The notes beneath the pieces are model-generated. The model made no database searches, was not told where the DNA came from, and saw only the letters and a program-made list of their open reading frames with translations. Below, piece by piece: positions 23,414-34,275 of a DNA stretch of 64,000 nucleotides. This DNA comes from Parietaria judaica (taxonomy: Eukaryota > Streptophyta > Magnoliopsida > Rosales > Urticaceae). Numbering within the stretch: the first letter of the stretch is position 1; the number at the start of each line of letters is the position of its first letter. The stretch lies in NCBI GenBank assembly GCA_954871525.1, contig OX940867.1, positions 13,121,343 through 13,185,342 on the forward strand. Direction: 5' to 3'. Made by a program: the position numbers and the translations under genes.

Positions 23414-23456
<43 letters not shown>

Positions 23457-23661
23457 GGTCGTGAAATAATTTCTATATTGTGAAGAATAAGAATGAGATG
23501 TTTAAGCAAAGTGAAAGAAATATATTGATGAGATATATATACGAACCATAGCCAAAGATGATAGAGATCATAGAGGCAACTATTGAGCATGCACATGCAT
23601 ACTTGTTGAACTTTTCATCGCTTCCCTTTTCAACACCCTTCTTCTCCGTTGAAACTGCCAT
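20414..23661 (-). CDS. Polyol/monosaccharide H+ symporter (PLT-type, MFS sugar porter), intact, four exons
   Basis: Exons on the minus strand are 23547-23661, 23066-23130, 21938-22808 and 20414-20871. All introns are GT-AG, phases are consistent, and the coding length is 1,509 bases for 502 residues. Twelve membrane segments are expected from the family. Sugar-porter signatures are visible: GRTSDRIGRR (80-89), PESPRW (202-207), DKVGRR (338-343) and PETK (466-469) before a short cytosolic tail. Family members move polyols or monosaccharides with protons across the plasma membrane. The segment normally carrying the substrate-binding Gln pair (HFFQQ.(S/T)G in plant polyol transporters, from memory) reads HFFEHTTGIEA at 284-294, so both Gln are replaced. 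Substrate or activity may therefore differ. The start is the first ATG in exon 1 and matches copy 1. Its neighbour 11816-19609 is a tandem duplicate pseudogene. It is expected to be nuclear-transcribed from the TATA-like box at 23895-23903. Confidence 0.88.
21191..21785. mobile_element. hAT-like MITE in intron 3 of the transporter
   Basis: The ends form an imperfect inverted repeat, TAGGGGTGAACA at the left and TTATTCAGCCCTA at the right. The flanking octamers ATCAAAAG (21183-21190) and GTCAAACG (21786-21793) match at six of eight positions, as expected for a hAT 8-base duplication. The interior is rich in AAACCGA and TACCGAA repeats on both strands and codes for nothing. Intron 3 of the pseudogene copy lacks it, so it inserted after the gene duplication. 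Confidence 0.7.
23330..23451 (+). mobile_element. Probable tRNA-derived SINE in intron 1 of the transporter
   Basis: GGTCTAGTAGTAACAAGC at about 23328-23346 resembles a pol III A box. About 35 bases on, TTAAGTTCGAGTCACC (23373-23388) resembles a B box. The segment ends in a TA repeat (23417-23451). The corresponding intron of copy 1 lacks it. No clear target-site duplication was seen, and the call rests on the box spacing. Confidence 0.4.
23417..23451. repeat. (AT)n microsatellite
   Basis: About 17 AT units at the 3' end of the probable SINE. Confidence 0.9.
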
Positions 23662-23894
23662 TCTTTTTCCCAAGCTATTCTAACTATATATAATGTGTGT
23701 GTATATATATATGTATTGAGAGAGAGAGATAGCGCACTCTTGCAGCAAACAAATATAAAAAAGAGAAGCATATAAATAAGAAAAAGTAATTAATAGGACG
23801 ATATATTTGGTATATATATTCTCGATCGGTGTTTATAATTTTAATTAATTGGTTTAATTTGTTTTGTTGTGGATAAGGGTTTGAGATGTGGCCA

Positions 23895-23903
23895 CTTATA
23901 TTT
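23895..23903 (-). promoter_or_regulatory. TATA-like box of the intact transporter
   Basis: The minus strand reads AAATATAAG, 234 bases upstream of ATG 23661. It is in a block conserved with the upstream region of copy 1 (19788-19796). Conservation between the duplicates is the main support. Confidence 0.45.
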
Positions 23904-24170
23904 GGCTATCGACCGAGTGATTAGCCACTTGCTAAGGAATCTTTGAACTTTCAACTTGAAAAATGCCAAAAAAATAAATAAATAGCAATTATATATGTAC
24001 CTAACGATTAAATAAAAAGATTTGGATATTATTGTAATGATTGAGCCATAATTTGGTGTTGAATGGATAAATGTTCACTCATTTAAATGTAAAATGACAT
24101 CCGAATGATCACAATTACTGCCAGTGAAAATATATTTTTGATAAGGTTATTAAATGAGTGAAGGTAAAAT

Positions 24171-24240
24171 AAGCTACGTAAGGAAAAATATACAAAATCA
24201 AAAGCTACGTAAGGAAAAATATACAAAATCAAAAGCTACA
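24171..24240. repeat. 31-bp tandem repeat
   Basis: Two full units and one partial unit of AAGCTACGTAAGGAAAAATA plus 11 more bases, in the distal 5' region of the transporter. Confidence 0.85.
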
Positions 24241-25329
24241 TGCGGATTAAATTAATTAAATTAAAGAAAAAAGGATAAAACTCTTAACAAAATATGTGTT
24301 AACTTCGTAAATTTTCTTTTATTTAGCCCTTCATTAGTTAGACTTAGGGTACCTAATTACAGATTTATATATAAAACAACTTCAAAAATTTAACGAATGG
24401 CTATTTAGATAATAGTTTGAGTTTTGACACAATTTTTGTCAAAAAATAATTTGAGTGATATGGAAGATTGCAATGGGATGATAACTTGTAAGTAAGCACG
24501 AGGCTCGTCTGTCCGCACATAAGAAGGCTCGTCTGCGCACACACATAGAGTAATAGACAGAATACGGCGCGGCGTGGAAAAGAATAATAGTGAATGGTGA
24601 TACATTAAGATTTTACATGATTCGACACATTAACAACGTATTTATGTTCGCGGGAGGTTTCCTACACGTGATCAAAATACTTATGTCCGCGGAGGCTCTT
24701 TCCGCATGGTAATTAGTGCTGCATGTCTTGCTATTATAAATCGTTTACACACCAAAAATGCGGCCATACGCTGTTTTTTATTTATTTTATAAAGTAAATA
24801 ACCATATAGACATAAAAGTATATATACATCATTATTGAAAGATCTGCATAAGAATTTCTCTTAATGATTTTATCTCTTTTAACATGAAAGTTTTGGTATA
24901 GATCATATTTGGCCTTTATTAACTCTAAAAGCCATTTTATAATAGGATAATAATAGTGATCGGTGACCGAGTGTATTATTTAGTTTGATAATCGACCCTA
25001 CAAAGTACAAAGTCAACCTTTTTAGATAATAATATATTTGGATTGAAAAAAAAAATTCTTCTTACGAAATTTCAAAGCCAAAAAGCTATTGATGGATTGA
25101 TGGGTAAGTCTGTCATGTGAATTGAATATGAAGTTTGAAAAATTTAGTATTGATGTGATACAATTATAGTGCCTTACAAAGAAAAAATAAATTGTATACA
25201 TTACATGCACTTAGAGATGCGCAGCCATGCCCTAGCCCGCCCCGGTATTCTTTTCAATATGGCCACAGATCTAGGAGAGACATAGCACGGCCGCCCTTGG
25301 TAGAGGACTCGGGCACCCGTTTCCGTTTT

Positions 25330-25372
<43 letters not shown>

Positions 25373-26205
25373 AAAAACCTTTTTAAGAGCTTGGAGTAAA
25401 AAAATTTAAAATCTAAAAAATATTTAAATAAATATGGCCAACGGTTTACACCATACATGCACCATCCAAAGATCTCTAATATCTTGTATAATGCTTGTTA
25501 GTCTTCACGATTAAACAGAGCTCATCTTGTCCTATGATTTTACTTGAAAGAAAAATTTACAAATTTGTTAATTACTTAGGGAGTGCAATAGAGAGCTTGA
25601 GATCGGATGCATTAGAGTAATTAACATAACTCTAATGGTTAAGGTGTAGGCGCTATCCGGAGGTGAAATTTTCTAGTTCTTCCTATGGACCCGAAACCGA
25701 TTGATCTAGCCATGAGCAGGTTAAAGATCACATCATCATGTAATACGACGAATAACTAAATAAGAATGAAAATTAGACCAAAATTAATATAAATTAAGAA
25801 GCAAATGTCACTTATTTACATAAATTGATAGAGATTTTCTGCAAATTAAATGTAAAGTGTAATTAGAACTAAATAAAAAGCATGTTTTATTATGAATGTG
25901 AATATATTAAATTAAAGTGACAGCCATTTTGGACTTAATCATTTAGGTGGACCATTTGAAGTGCACGCCTTATCTTGACTTACATAGACTATGGTGGACT
26001 TGCACGTCACTATAGAAATGGAAAACAGAAAAGAATAAGAAATAGAAAAAGGACACCCAAACAAAATACAAAACACGCACCTCTTGTAAAAGAGAATCTA
26101 ATCAACAACTTTCATTGATTTAGCAATATAATATAACAGTGACCTTATTGACATTATTTAGATATATGAAATTTAAGTTTCTAATCATCAATCAACAAGT
26201 GGCTT
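24241..26205. other. Intergenic AT-rich DNA
   Basis: No supported gene was seen. It contains an (AT)n run at 25333-25370 next to an oddly GC-rich 110-base patch (25205-25320), and otherwise low-complexity sequence. Confidence 0.5.
25333..25370. repeat. (AT)n microsatellite
   Basis: About 19 AT units. Confidence 0.9.
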
Positions 26206-26336
26206 TGTAGAATATTGTATAATTCAGTGGTGTTTATATTTTGTGGTACTTTTATCGTTTTGTTAGCTTCTTGTATTAGAGATGTATATACCCAATTTCA
26301 TCAATGAGAAAATCAACTTTTCCAAATCTTTTTACA
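26206..26336 (+). repeat. 5' LTR of copia element V
   Basis: 131 bp, TGTAGAATATTG...TTTTTACA, directly followed by the initiator-Met primer-binding site. Confidence 0.88.
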
Positions 26337-26349
26337 TGGTATCAGAGCC

Positions 26350-27440
26350 ATAGAGAAAGTTCCACCGTCCCTTCCATCTCTGGTTGCCTCTTCGATCGTC
26401 GTTCCGACGAGCATCTCTCCGGCAACATCTTCTCTGACGGTGTCTTTGTTCCGACTCTCCTCTTCAGTGACGTTTCCTCTCCGTTGCGTTCTCATCGCGT
26501 CACGTTTCTCTAGCAAATCTCTTCTTGCCATCTCAGCCACCGCCGCTCTTCCGTTGGACGTCCATCTCCGGCGACCTTCTCCAGCGAGTGCGCGACCTCT
26601 CTCAGTTGCACCCTTCATCACTCAGGCAAACATCATCACATATCTGCAAGAAATCCAGATGGTTTCTCAATCGCACGCAATATGTTCGATAAATTGTCTG
26701 AGTCAACTCTCAGCTCTGCCGCTCTCAGCCACCAACCTTGCAGACCCACAACCTGACAAGCATCAAGCTTGCTCGTCTTCGCCGCTCCTCTGTCGGACGT
26801 TTTTCTCCGGCGAATTCTTCCGGCGAATATTCATCTCTGCTGCAACTCTTCTCTCTCTCTCTCCACTGCATATCTCGAAGACGAAGCCTCCACGAGCTTC
26901 CATCTTTAGTTGCTTCATCCTCTCTCTGTTGCCTTCCACGATTGCGATCCTCCCAACGTCGCTCTCTGTCGTCTAGCAGCTCTCCACCTTGCAATTCCAG
27001 CGAGGTCTCTTCATCGGCGAGTCCAGCCCCATATTTGTGATTCCCTCTCATATTCGCAAAAGCCAGATCTGTGAGACTCTCCGGCGACTCCAGGTTGGAA
27101 TCTTCGCCGGCAGTGTGCTCTCTCTTCTCATGCGAGCTTCTTCTCAGCTGCTGCCCTATCTCTAGTGCTCTTGGCAAGGAAAGAGAAAAGGAAATTTTAT
27201 TTATACTGGTCCCCACACAAAAACCAGTGTTGGCACACACAGAAAAGAAGAAGAAAAAAGTTGTATATCCCCACACCCATATTAATGTGGGCACACGAAG
27301 AACTTATCCTCGTTCCTGCATCCATTTCGATGTTCCCGCAACCACAATTTGGTATATTCTCTTATCTCTCCACTATGTCTTCTTGTAGTGAATTTGGTAT
27401 ATTCTCTTATCTCTCCATTAATCTCTTCACCACAACATTG
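26350..27440 (+). other. Non-gag, CT-rich leader of copia element V
   Basis: About 1.1 kb lies between the primer-binding site and the first recognisable Gag motif. It is pyrimidine-rich, with repeated CTCCGGCGA and TCTCTCT strings. It holds long accidental open frames on both strands (for example 26440-26976), none with a recognisable domain. A 42-base direct duplication lies at 27347-27430 (ATTTGGTATATTCTCTTATC twice). The N-terminal half of Gag expected here is absent. It may be captured host sequence or a rearranged leader. Confidence 0.5.
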
Positions 27441-30400
27441 AGGACGACCTTGGTGTGATCATTGCAATATTCATGGTCATTATTGGAGACCTCAATGTTG
27501 GAAATTGCACGGTAAACCAACAAATTGCACGGATATATCCAAGTCGAATACGAGTCCTAATACTACTCGTACTGAATCCAATCATCTTTTAAACGAGTTC
27601 AAAGATCTCGTGAAATTGGTCATCGCCCGATCAAAGTCTGAGAAACCACCAAATCCAAGTGCCGATTCTCATGCTCATACTAGCTTAACATCCGAACAGC
27701 TTGTCCAAAACCGACCATGAAAAACTTAGATCATCGATTCACTAGCTTCGAACCACATGACATGAGATCGAAGCTATTTTCTCACATTTAGGCAAATCAC
27801 AAGTCACTCCTTTGTTAAGACTGCTGACGGGACACTTATACCGGTTGAAGGAATCAGATTGGTTCGAATATCAGAAGACATCGTACTTCAAAGTATTCTT
27901 TTTGTTCCGAAGATCAACTGCAACCTTATATTGGTCAGTAAACTTACTCGTGACTCTAATTGCATGACCCGTTTCTTTGCCAATTTTTGTGATTTTTAGG
28001 TATTGGGTTCTGAGAAAGAAATTGGTCGAGGTGAGATGCGCAATGGCCTCTACATGTTTGGAGATGCAATTTTTTTGAAAAAACAAGTTCAAGATTCAGA
28101 CCAAGGTCATGTGCCATCAAACACTGTAACTCTTTCAAATTATGTGTCTGTAGAAGACCAAGTTATGTTATGGCACTATCGTCTTGGTCATCCCAGCTTC
28201 CAGTATCTTGAAAATGTGTTTCTAAACTTGTTTACCAAAATCAAGCCTTCGCTCGATACTCCTTCCGTGACATCGACTATAAATCATCCAAATCATTCTC
28301 AGTGATTCATGGTGACATTTGGGGGCCCTCACGGGTACGTCATATAAGTGGCGCTCGATGGTTTATCACATTCATTGATGACTGCTCTCGCATGACGTGG
28401 ACTTTCCTCATGAAAGACAAAACGGAAAATGCTCCCATCTTTAAAAATTATATTCCATGATAGAGTCTCAGTTCCATACCTATATTAAAGTACTCCATAT
28501 AGACAACGCACGGGATTATTTCAATCAGACTCTCACGCCATACTTGTTTGAGAAAGGGATCATTCACATAAGCTCATGTGTGGACACCCCACAACAAAAT
28601 GGTATAGCCGAGCGAAAAAACAGACACATTCTTGAAGTCTCTCGATCCATATTGTTTGCAAAATCCGTCCCAGAATTTTTATTGGGGAGATGTTGTTTTC
28701 ACGGCAACATACTTCATCAATCGTATGCCAAGTCGTGTCCTAAATTTCCAAGCTCCTAGTTAAGTCCTCACTCAAATTCACCCACATCTCTTGACGTTCT
28801 CTTCCAACCTACCAAAGAAGGTATTCGGGTGTTCCGCCTTTGTCAATGTCCACAAACAACATCAATCAAAATTCGATCCTCGAGCCATTAAGTGCATCTT
28901 CTTGGGTTATTCTCTACATCAAAAGGGGTACAAATGTTATTGCCATAATACTCGCACCATGTATAACTCAATGGATGTGACTTTCTTCGAAGGTGAGTCT
29001 TTCTTCATTAAATCCGACATTCAGGGGGAGAACTCTTGGAATCTCAAATTTGGTAAGTCAATCAAGACACTCAACCCGAAATCCCATCAACTTTAATTCC
29101 GACGTTCACTCCTTTTTTGGTCGTCGACATTCCGAATACAACGTCTGAAATTCATTCGACTCCCATTCCTCTTCCGGTTGTCAAAAATATCACGGACTCA
29201 CCTCTTAGCTCATATCGTTCCCCTGAACATGTAGAGAGCTCCACGCATCGTCAAATCGGCCAAGATCCGGATTCGACACCCTATACCTCGACTAATCCAT
29301 CAGGTACGGAAAAACTCAAACCGTGGTTAATGATTTAGATCTCCCTATTGCTCTTCGGAAAGGCATTCGTACGAAACCTATTCATGGGAACACTGAATAT
29401 CTCATTGAACGTTATGTTGCCTACAACACGTTGCATCCATCATATAGAGCTTTCATCACTAACCTTGATAGCACCGAGGTCCTTAGCTCTATTCGTGAAG
29501 CTCTTCAGATTCCCACTTGGAAACATAACAACAAAATATGGAGCCTCACTAAATTACCACGCAGAAAACGCCCTATCGGGTGTAAATTGGTCTTCACCAT
29601 CAAGTACAAGTCCGATGGGAGTATCGAGATATTCAAAGCTAGACTTGTCGCAAAGGGCTTCACTCAATCTCAAGGAATCGACTATCAAGAGACTTTTGCT
29701 CCAGAGACTAAACTGAATATGGTACGAGTACTTATTTATCTTGCCGTAAATTTGGATTGGCCACTATTTCAACTCGATGTCAAAAACACATTCCTCAATG
29801 GAGACCTTGAAGAAGAAGTCTACATAAATATACCTCCAGGACTAGAATAAGATTCCAATTGTGACCTAGTCTGCAAACTGAAGAAGTCGTTGCACGGATT
29901 AATACAGCCTCCTCGTGCCTGGTTTGAGAAATTCGCTAAGGCCGTTACGTCCAACGAATACCTCCAATGTCAGGCCGATCACACTCTCTTCGTTAAACGG
30001 AAAAACAATGGAAAGATTGCAATCCTAATTGTGTACGTTGATGACATTATCATGACCGGCGATGACTCGGAGAAAATCATAAAACTAAAGCAAGTACTCG
30101 CAACCTAATTGGAGATTAAAGATCTCAGAACTTTGAGATACTTCTTGGGTATGGAAGTATCAAGATCAGACGAAGGCATTATTAGTTCCCAAAGGAAGTA
30201 TGTACTTGACTTACTTCAAGAAACCGGTCTTGTTGGTTGCAAACCGGTTGACACTCCGATGGACCCAAACAAGAAATTCTCCCGGTGCACTGAAAGCGCT
30301 AATGTCGACAAAGGGATATATCAGAGACTTTTCGGCAAACTATTCTACTTGTCTCAAACTCGTCCGAACATCGCCTACTCAGTCAGTGTTGTAAGCCAAC

Positions 30401-30846
30401 ACATGAGCAACCCGAACAATGATCATTTAGAAGCCGTAAACCGAATCTTAAGGTACTTGAAGTCTACACCCGGTCATCGTTATTGTTCCAAAATCTGAGT
30501 CTCGTGAGATCAAGATCTTAACTGATGCTAGTTGGACTGAAGAAGCCACTAATCAAAGATCAACCTCAGGCTATTGTTCATATGTTTGGGGCGCAATCTT
30601 GTCACTTGGAGGAACAGGAAGCAATCTGTAGTCTCCAGAAGTAGCGCCGAATTAGAGTATCGTGCTCTCGCATTGGGAATATATGAGGGAATGTGGATCC
30701 AAAGGCTTTTGAATGAGCTGAGGATAAATCAATCGGGGGTTATCAAAATTTTCAGTGATAGTCAGTCCGCAAATTGATAGACATTTTATTTCTAAAAAGG
30801 TCAATGGTGGCATCGTCGACTTGAGCTATATTGCATCCAAGCTCCA
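27441..30846 (+). pseudogene. gag (3' end) and pol of copia element V, multiply broken
   Basis: A Gag zinc knuckle, CDHCNIHGHYWRPQC, lies at about 27457-27500. The protease region follows (about 27800-27990, VPKINCNLILVSKL). Integrase has LWHYRLGHPS (28175), a broken core near 28320-28440 and NGIAERKNRH (28600-28630). Reverse transcriptase has [18 protein letters not shown] (29775-29830) and VYVDDIIMTGDD (30030-30065). RNase H has an SRSSAELEYRAL motif (30630-30680). Stops and frameshifts separate nearly every block. The domain order is copia. The coding region ends at SYIASKLQ, right against the 3' LTR, so the C-terminal end has been deleted. Confidence 0.85.
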
Positions 30847-30977
30847 GGTAGAGTATTGTATACTTTAGTAGTGTTTATACTTTGTGGTGCTTTTCCAGTT
30901 TTGTTAGCTTCTTGTATTAGAGATGTATATACCTAATTTCATCAATGAGAAAATCAACTTTCCCAAATTTTTCCACA
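30847..30977 (+). repeat. 3' LTR of copia element V
   Basis: 131 bp. It starts GGTAG instead of TGTAG and ends TTCCACA. It abuts RNase H-coding sequence with no polypurine tract, so the 3' end of the internal region has been lost. Confidence 0.85.
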
Positions 30978-31043
30978 TGCTTTTATTTACTATTAACTCA
31001 TTTTTCAAAGTTTTATTTATAAATAATAAATGTATAAACATAC

Positions 31044-31092
<49 letters not shown>

Positions 31093-31919
31093 GTAATGAG
31101 GTAATAAAATTGATATTAATCGAATTTCAAGAAGAAGAAAAAAAAGTCAAATATAAGATAGTCGAATTAAAAAAAAAAAAAAAAAAAACCTAATTCGTAG
31201 GGTACAATCACAAAAATAGTTAAATATAAAATAGTTGAAACTAAAATTAGCTCATGTTTTTCAAAAATTCAATTCACGAATTTAGGTATAGTCTTCTCTC
31301 TTCCCTTTTCATATATTTAAAATTATATTTAGATAAAATATAAAACTTTAAATACTATTTATGGAAAATCGAGGCTATATGAGATAAATGAATTCAAACA
31401 TTGATATAGCCGAATTCGCACATTTGAGATTGCCAATATTGAGCTATTTGCTATCTCAGATCACCCAATATCGGTAATCTCCGACCTATTATCGAAATCA
31501 CAAGAAATTTATTTCTTCATTTTTTTTATGTTGCATAGTCTTAAATTTGCTTCAACAAAGAATGTAAGCAACTTATCCAAGCCGACACTCTATTTTGAGG
31601 AGTTAAGAATCTTCAAGATAAAGAATAAAGAATTGAAGAGGAGAGAAAAGGTGAAAAAAATAAGAGACAAGAGGAAGAGAGAAGAATATAGAATTAAGGG
31701 TATTTTTATCCATAATATATTGAGAATGATATTTTATCATTATGAAAAACTAAATGTTATTTTGTCAATTAGTGATAAACTTAATGCTAGAAAATCCCAT
31801 GCAAATTTTCTATATATTGTTAGTTTACTTATTTGCATGAGAAATTACAACATTTTGATTTTTAGCAAAGCGGTATGTTCTTATGACCTTTAGTGTCACT
31901 TAGCAAAGCGGTGAGATAT
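30978..31919. other. AT-rich spacer with (TAA)n
   Basis: It holds a (TAA)n microsatellite at 31048-31092 and a run of about 20 A at 31167-31187. A plus-strand frame at 31528-31893 is lysine-rich and low in complexity and is not credible as a gene. The right end (31851-31914) resembles 61540-61604 on the other side of element Z. Confidence 0.5.
31048..31092. repeat. (TAA)n microsatellite
   Basis: About 15 uninterrupted trinucleotide units. Confidence 0.9.
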
Positions 31920-32029
31920 TGTTGTTTTGGAGTTTTCAACTTATGATTTCATTGAATGGTAAAAGACATAAATACAACCTAATGAGCTTCATGAATAGTA
32001 AATCTAATTACAATAAAATATTCACAACA
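31920..32029 (-). repeat. 3' LTR of copia element Z
   Basis: 110 bp, TGTTGTTTTGG...TTCACAACA. The paired LTR is at 61372-61481, with eight mismatches by eye. Confidence 0.88.
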
Positions 32030-33523
32030 TCCCCCTCAAGATGGGCAAAAGATATCGATCAAGCTCATCTTGTTACATATTCTCAACTGGTCAATAGAGC
32101 CTAATCCCTTGGTAAGGCAATCTGCTATTTGCTCTCGTGTACCAATGTGGCTCAGCTTCAGTTCTCCGGTCAATCTCGATGTGCTACAACTAACTGCGTC
32201 TTGCTCTTCCAAGACACCAGGTTACCACCGACAAACATATAATACCCGGATGTAGACTTCTTATCGTCAGCACAACTAGCCCAATCTGCATCACAATAGC
32301 CCTCTACCTCGAGATGGTTGTTCTTCTCGAAGAGTAACCCTTTTCCCGCAGCTCTCTTCAAGTATCGGAGAATCTGATATACTGCAGTCATATGTCCATC
32401 TCTCGTATCATGCATGTAGCGCCTCACCACGCTCACAGCAAATGAAATATCTAGACGAGTATGACACAAGTATATCAAACGGCCCACCAGCCTCTGATAT
32501 CTCTCACGATCAATCGACTTCCCCGACTCAACACTCAACTTGGTCTTCTGATCAATCGGAGACGCCGCGGGCTTGTATCCTAGCATACCGGTTTCTGTAA
32601 GGAGATCTAGGGCATACTTCATCTGGTTTAGGACTATTCCATTTGCTCCTCGAGCCACCTCAATTCCCAGGAAGTATTTCTATCCCCCTAGATCCTTCAC
32701 TTCAAACTGTTTTCCGAGTCTTTCCTTCACCCGAGTGATTTCGCCCTCATCATCACCCGTGATGATTATATCGTCCACATACACCACCAGTATACTGGTC
32801 CGATCTCATCGCCGCTGATTGAAGACCGTGTGGTCAGCGTTGATCTGCTCGTATCCGATGTCTATCATAGCCTTTCTGAATCAATCAAACCAGGCTCTCG
32901 GAGATTGCTTCAAACCGTACAAAGACTTCTTCAGTCTTACCACCTTCCCTATCGTCTGCTCAGTCTCAAATCCCGGCGGTATCTCCATGTACAATTCCTC
33001 CATCAAGTCTCCGTAAAGAAACGCATTCTTCACATCGAGTTGGTGCAGTTTCCATCCACGATTGGTTGCCACCGACACAAGAGTCCTCACAGTACTCATC
33101 TTCGCCACCGGTGCGAATGTCTCGTTATAGTCGATGCCATACGTCTCACTATACCCCTTCGCAACTAAGCGTGCCTTGTAGCGCTCAATGCGCCCTTCCG
33201 GGTTTCGCTTGACTCTGAATACCCATCTACACCCCACAGCCTTCTTCTGCACTGGTAGCGAGTCAAGATCCCACGTCTTGTTCTTTTCCAAAGCACCGAG
33301 TTCTTCCTTCATCGCAGCTTTCCACTTCGGATCTGCCATCCCTTGCTGGCATGTTTTGGGAATAGTGACCACATCCAGTGACGTGAATATTGCCAGAGCT
33401 TCATCCCCGAAGTCCTCATACGAGACATAATCTCCAATGTCGTAGCCGTATCTTTTTAGAGGGCGTCCTGCATTACTTCGTGAACTCCTCCGCAAAGTAG
33501 CTTCCACTGGTGTAGGCGGCTCG
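32030..33523 (-). pseudogene. RT and RNase H half of copia element Z
   Basis: On the minus strand: linker [10 protein letters not shown] (33480-33510), reverse transcriptase with [19 protein letters not shown] (33230-33290), [18 protein letters not shown] (about 32990-33045), and VVYVDDIIITGDD (about 32750-32790). RNase H follows with GYCDADWASCADDKKSTSGY (32250-32310) and a broken end near 32170. In-frame stops occur after SPRAWFD (32881-32883), before the YVDD block and near 32680, so it is dead. The upstream half of the same gene lies 24 kb away at 57591-60445. Confidence 0.88.
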
Positions 33524-34275
33524 TGTTGGACATATTCTGTATATGCTCTCTATTCAGATGCTAATCTCGCTTGTATAAGATTATGGTCGTTCACCTAGGA
33601 ATAAAAGGTTCTTATTAATGTTAATCTTATATAGTTATCTACGGATTATAGATTTAATTATCAAATTGAATGTTTGATCCTTAGTTCTTTAAAGTTTTGC
33701 ATTTATGTTAAAGTCATCACACAGGGTCTTTGTGTGAGGAGGTTTTACTAACATAAATAAATAAAGAACTTAAAATTGGTCAATAGTCTAGATCCTAAGT
33801 GGGAACTTCTGATTGGGAACGACTACTGGTAAACTTAAAAGATCACATTTATGTGGTGACCTATTACCGAGTCAGAGTGTTGTCCATGCACTGGTAAGTT
33901 CATCGGGTATGAAGTGTCTTCATACTAGACATGGACTGACTTATATCCGAAATCATCATGTAAGTCCGTCACTGATTAAAGTACGATAAGGTCGCTAAGA
34001 TGATCAGATGAAATCGGTTGATGTCCTGAGGTAATGTGGGTTTATACGGTTTAATTTAAACGATCTTTGATTTAATCATTTCAGTTTACAATCAAGTATC
34101 CCCAACACTTTTATTTTGGGATCGGAAGGTTGGCCGTAGTAAACTGCATATTACAGACATGGATAATAACTTTATGATTTCCTTATTATGATTTTGTGGG
34201 AAGCAAATAAGTACTCAAGGCCAACTTATAGATTCATAACCCGATAAGTGAGTAGTTTGCAATAAATCATAGATT
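33524..34275 (+). repeat. First LTR of the Y array, truncated at its 3' side
   Basis: It matches the first 750 bases of the LTR at 55386. At about 34276 it jumps directly to the sequence found near 54290 in the internal region. The rest of the LTR and about 5.8 kb of internal DNA are deleted. Confidence 0.88.

Larger units (their letters stand above)
26206..30977 (+). mobile_element. Copia element V, old and decayed
   Basis: The 131-bp direct LTRs at 26206-26336 and 30847-30977 differ at about 15 positions by eye (about 11%), the oldest datable pair here. The primer-binding site TGGTATCAGAGCC follows the left LTR at 26337-26349. The flanks GGCTT (26201-26205) and TGCTT (30978-30982) match at four of five bases. 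The coding region is broken by many stops. The 5' third does not look like gag, and the 3' polypurine tract is missing. Confidence 0.88.

Noticed and set aside
25620..25725. SINE-like CTCTAATGGTTAAGGTGTAG with a downstream TTCTAGTTCTTCC
   Set aside because: The B-box match is poor and there is no tail or TSD.
26440..27294. Open frames of 178 codons (plus) and 189 codons (minus) in the leader of copia V
   Set aside because: They overlap on opposite strands in CT-rich DNA with no recognisable domain; composition explains the openness.
31528..31893. 121-codon lysine-rich plus-strand frame
   Set aside because: It is low-complexity AT-rich DNA without domain, flanking signals or a duplicate.
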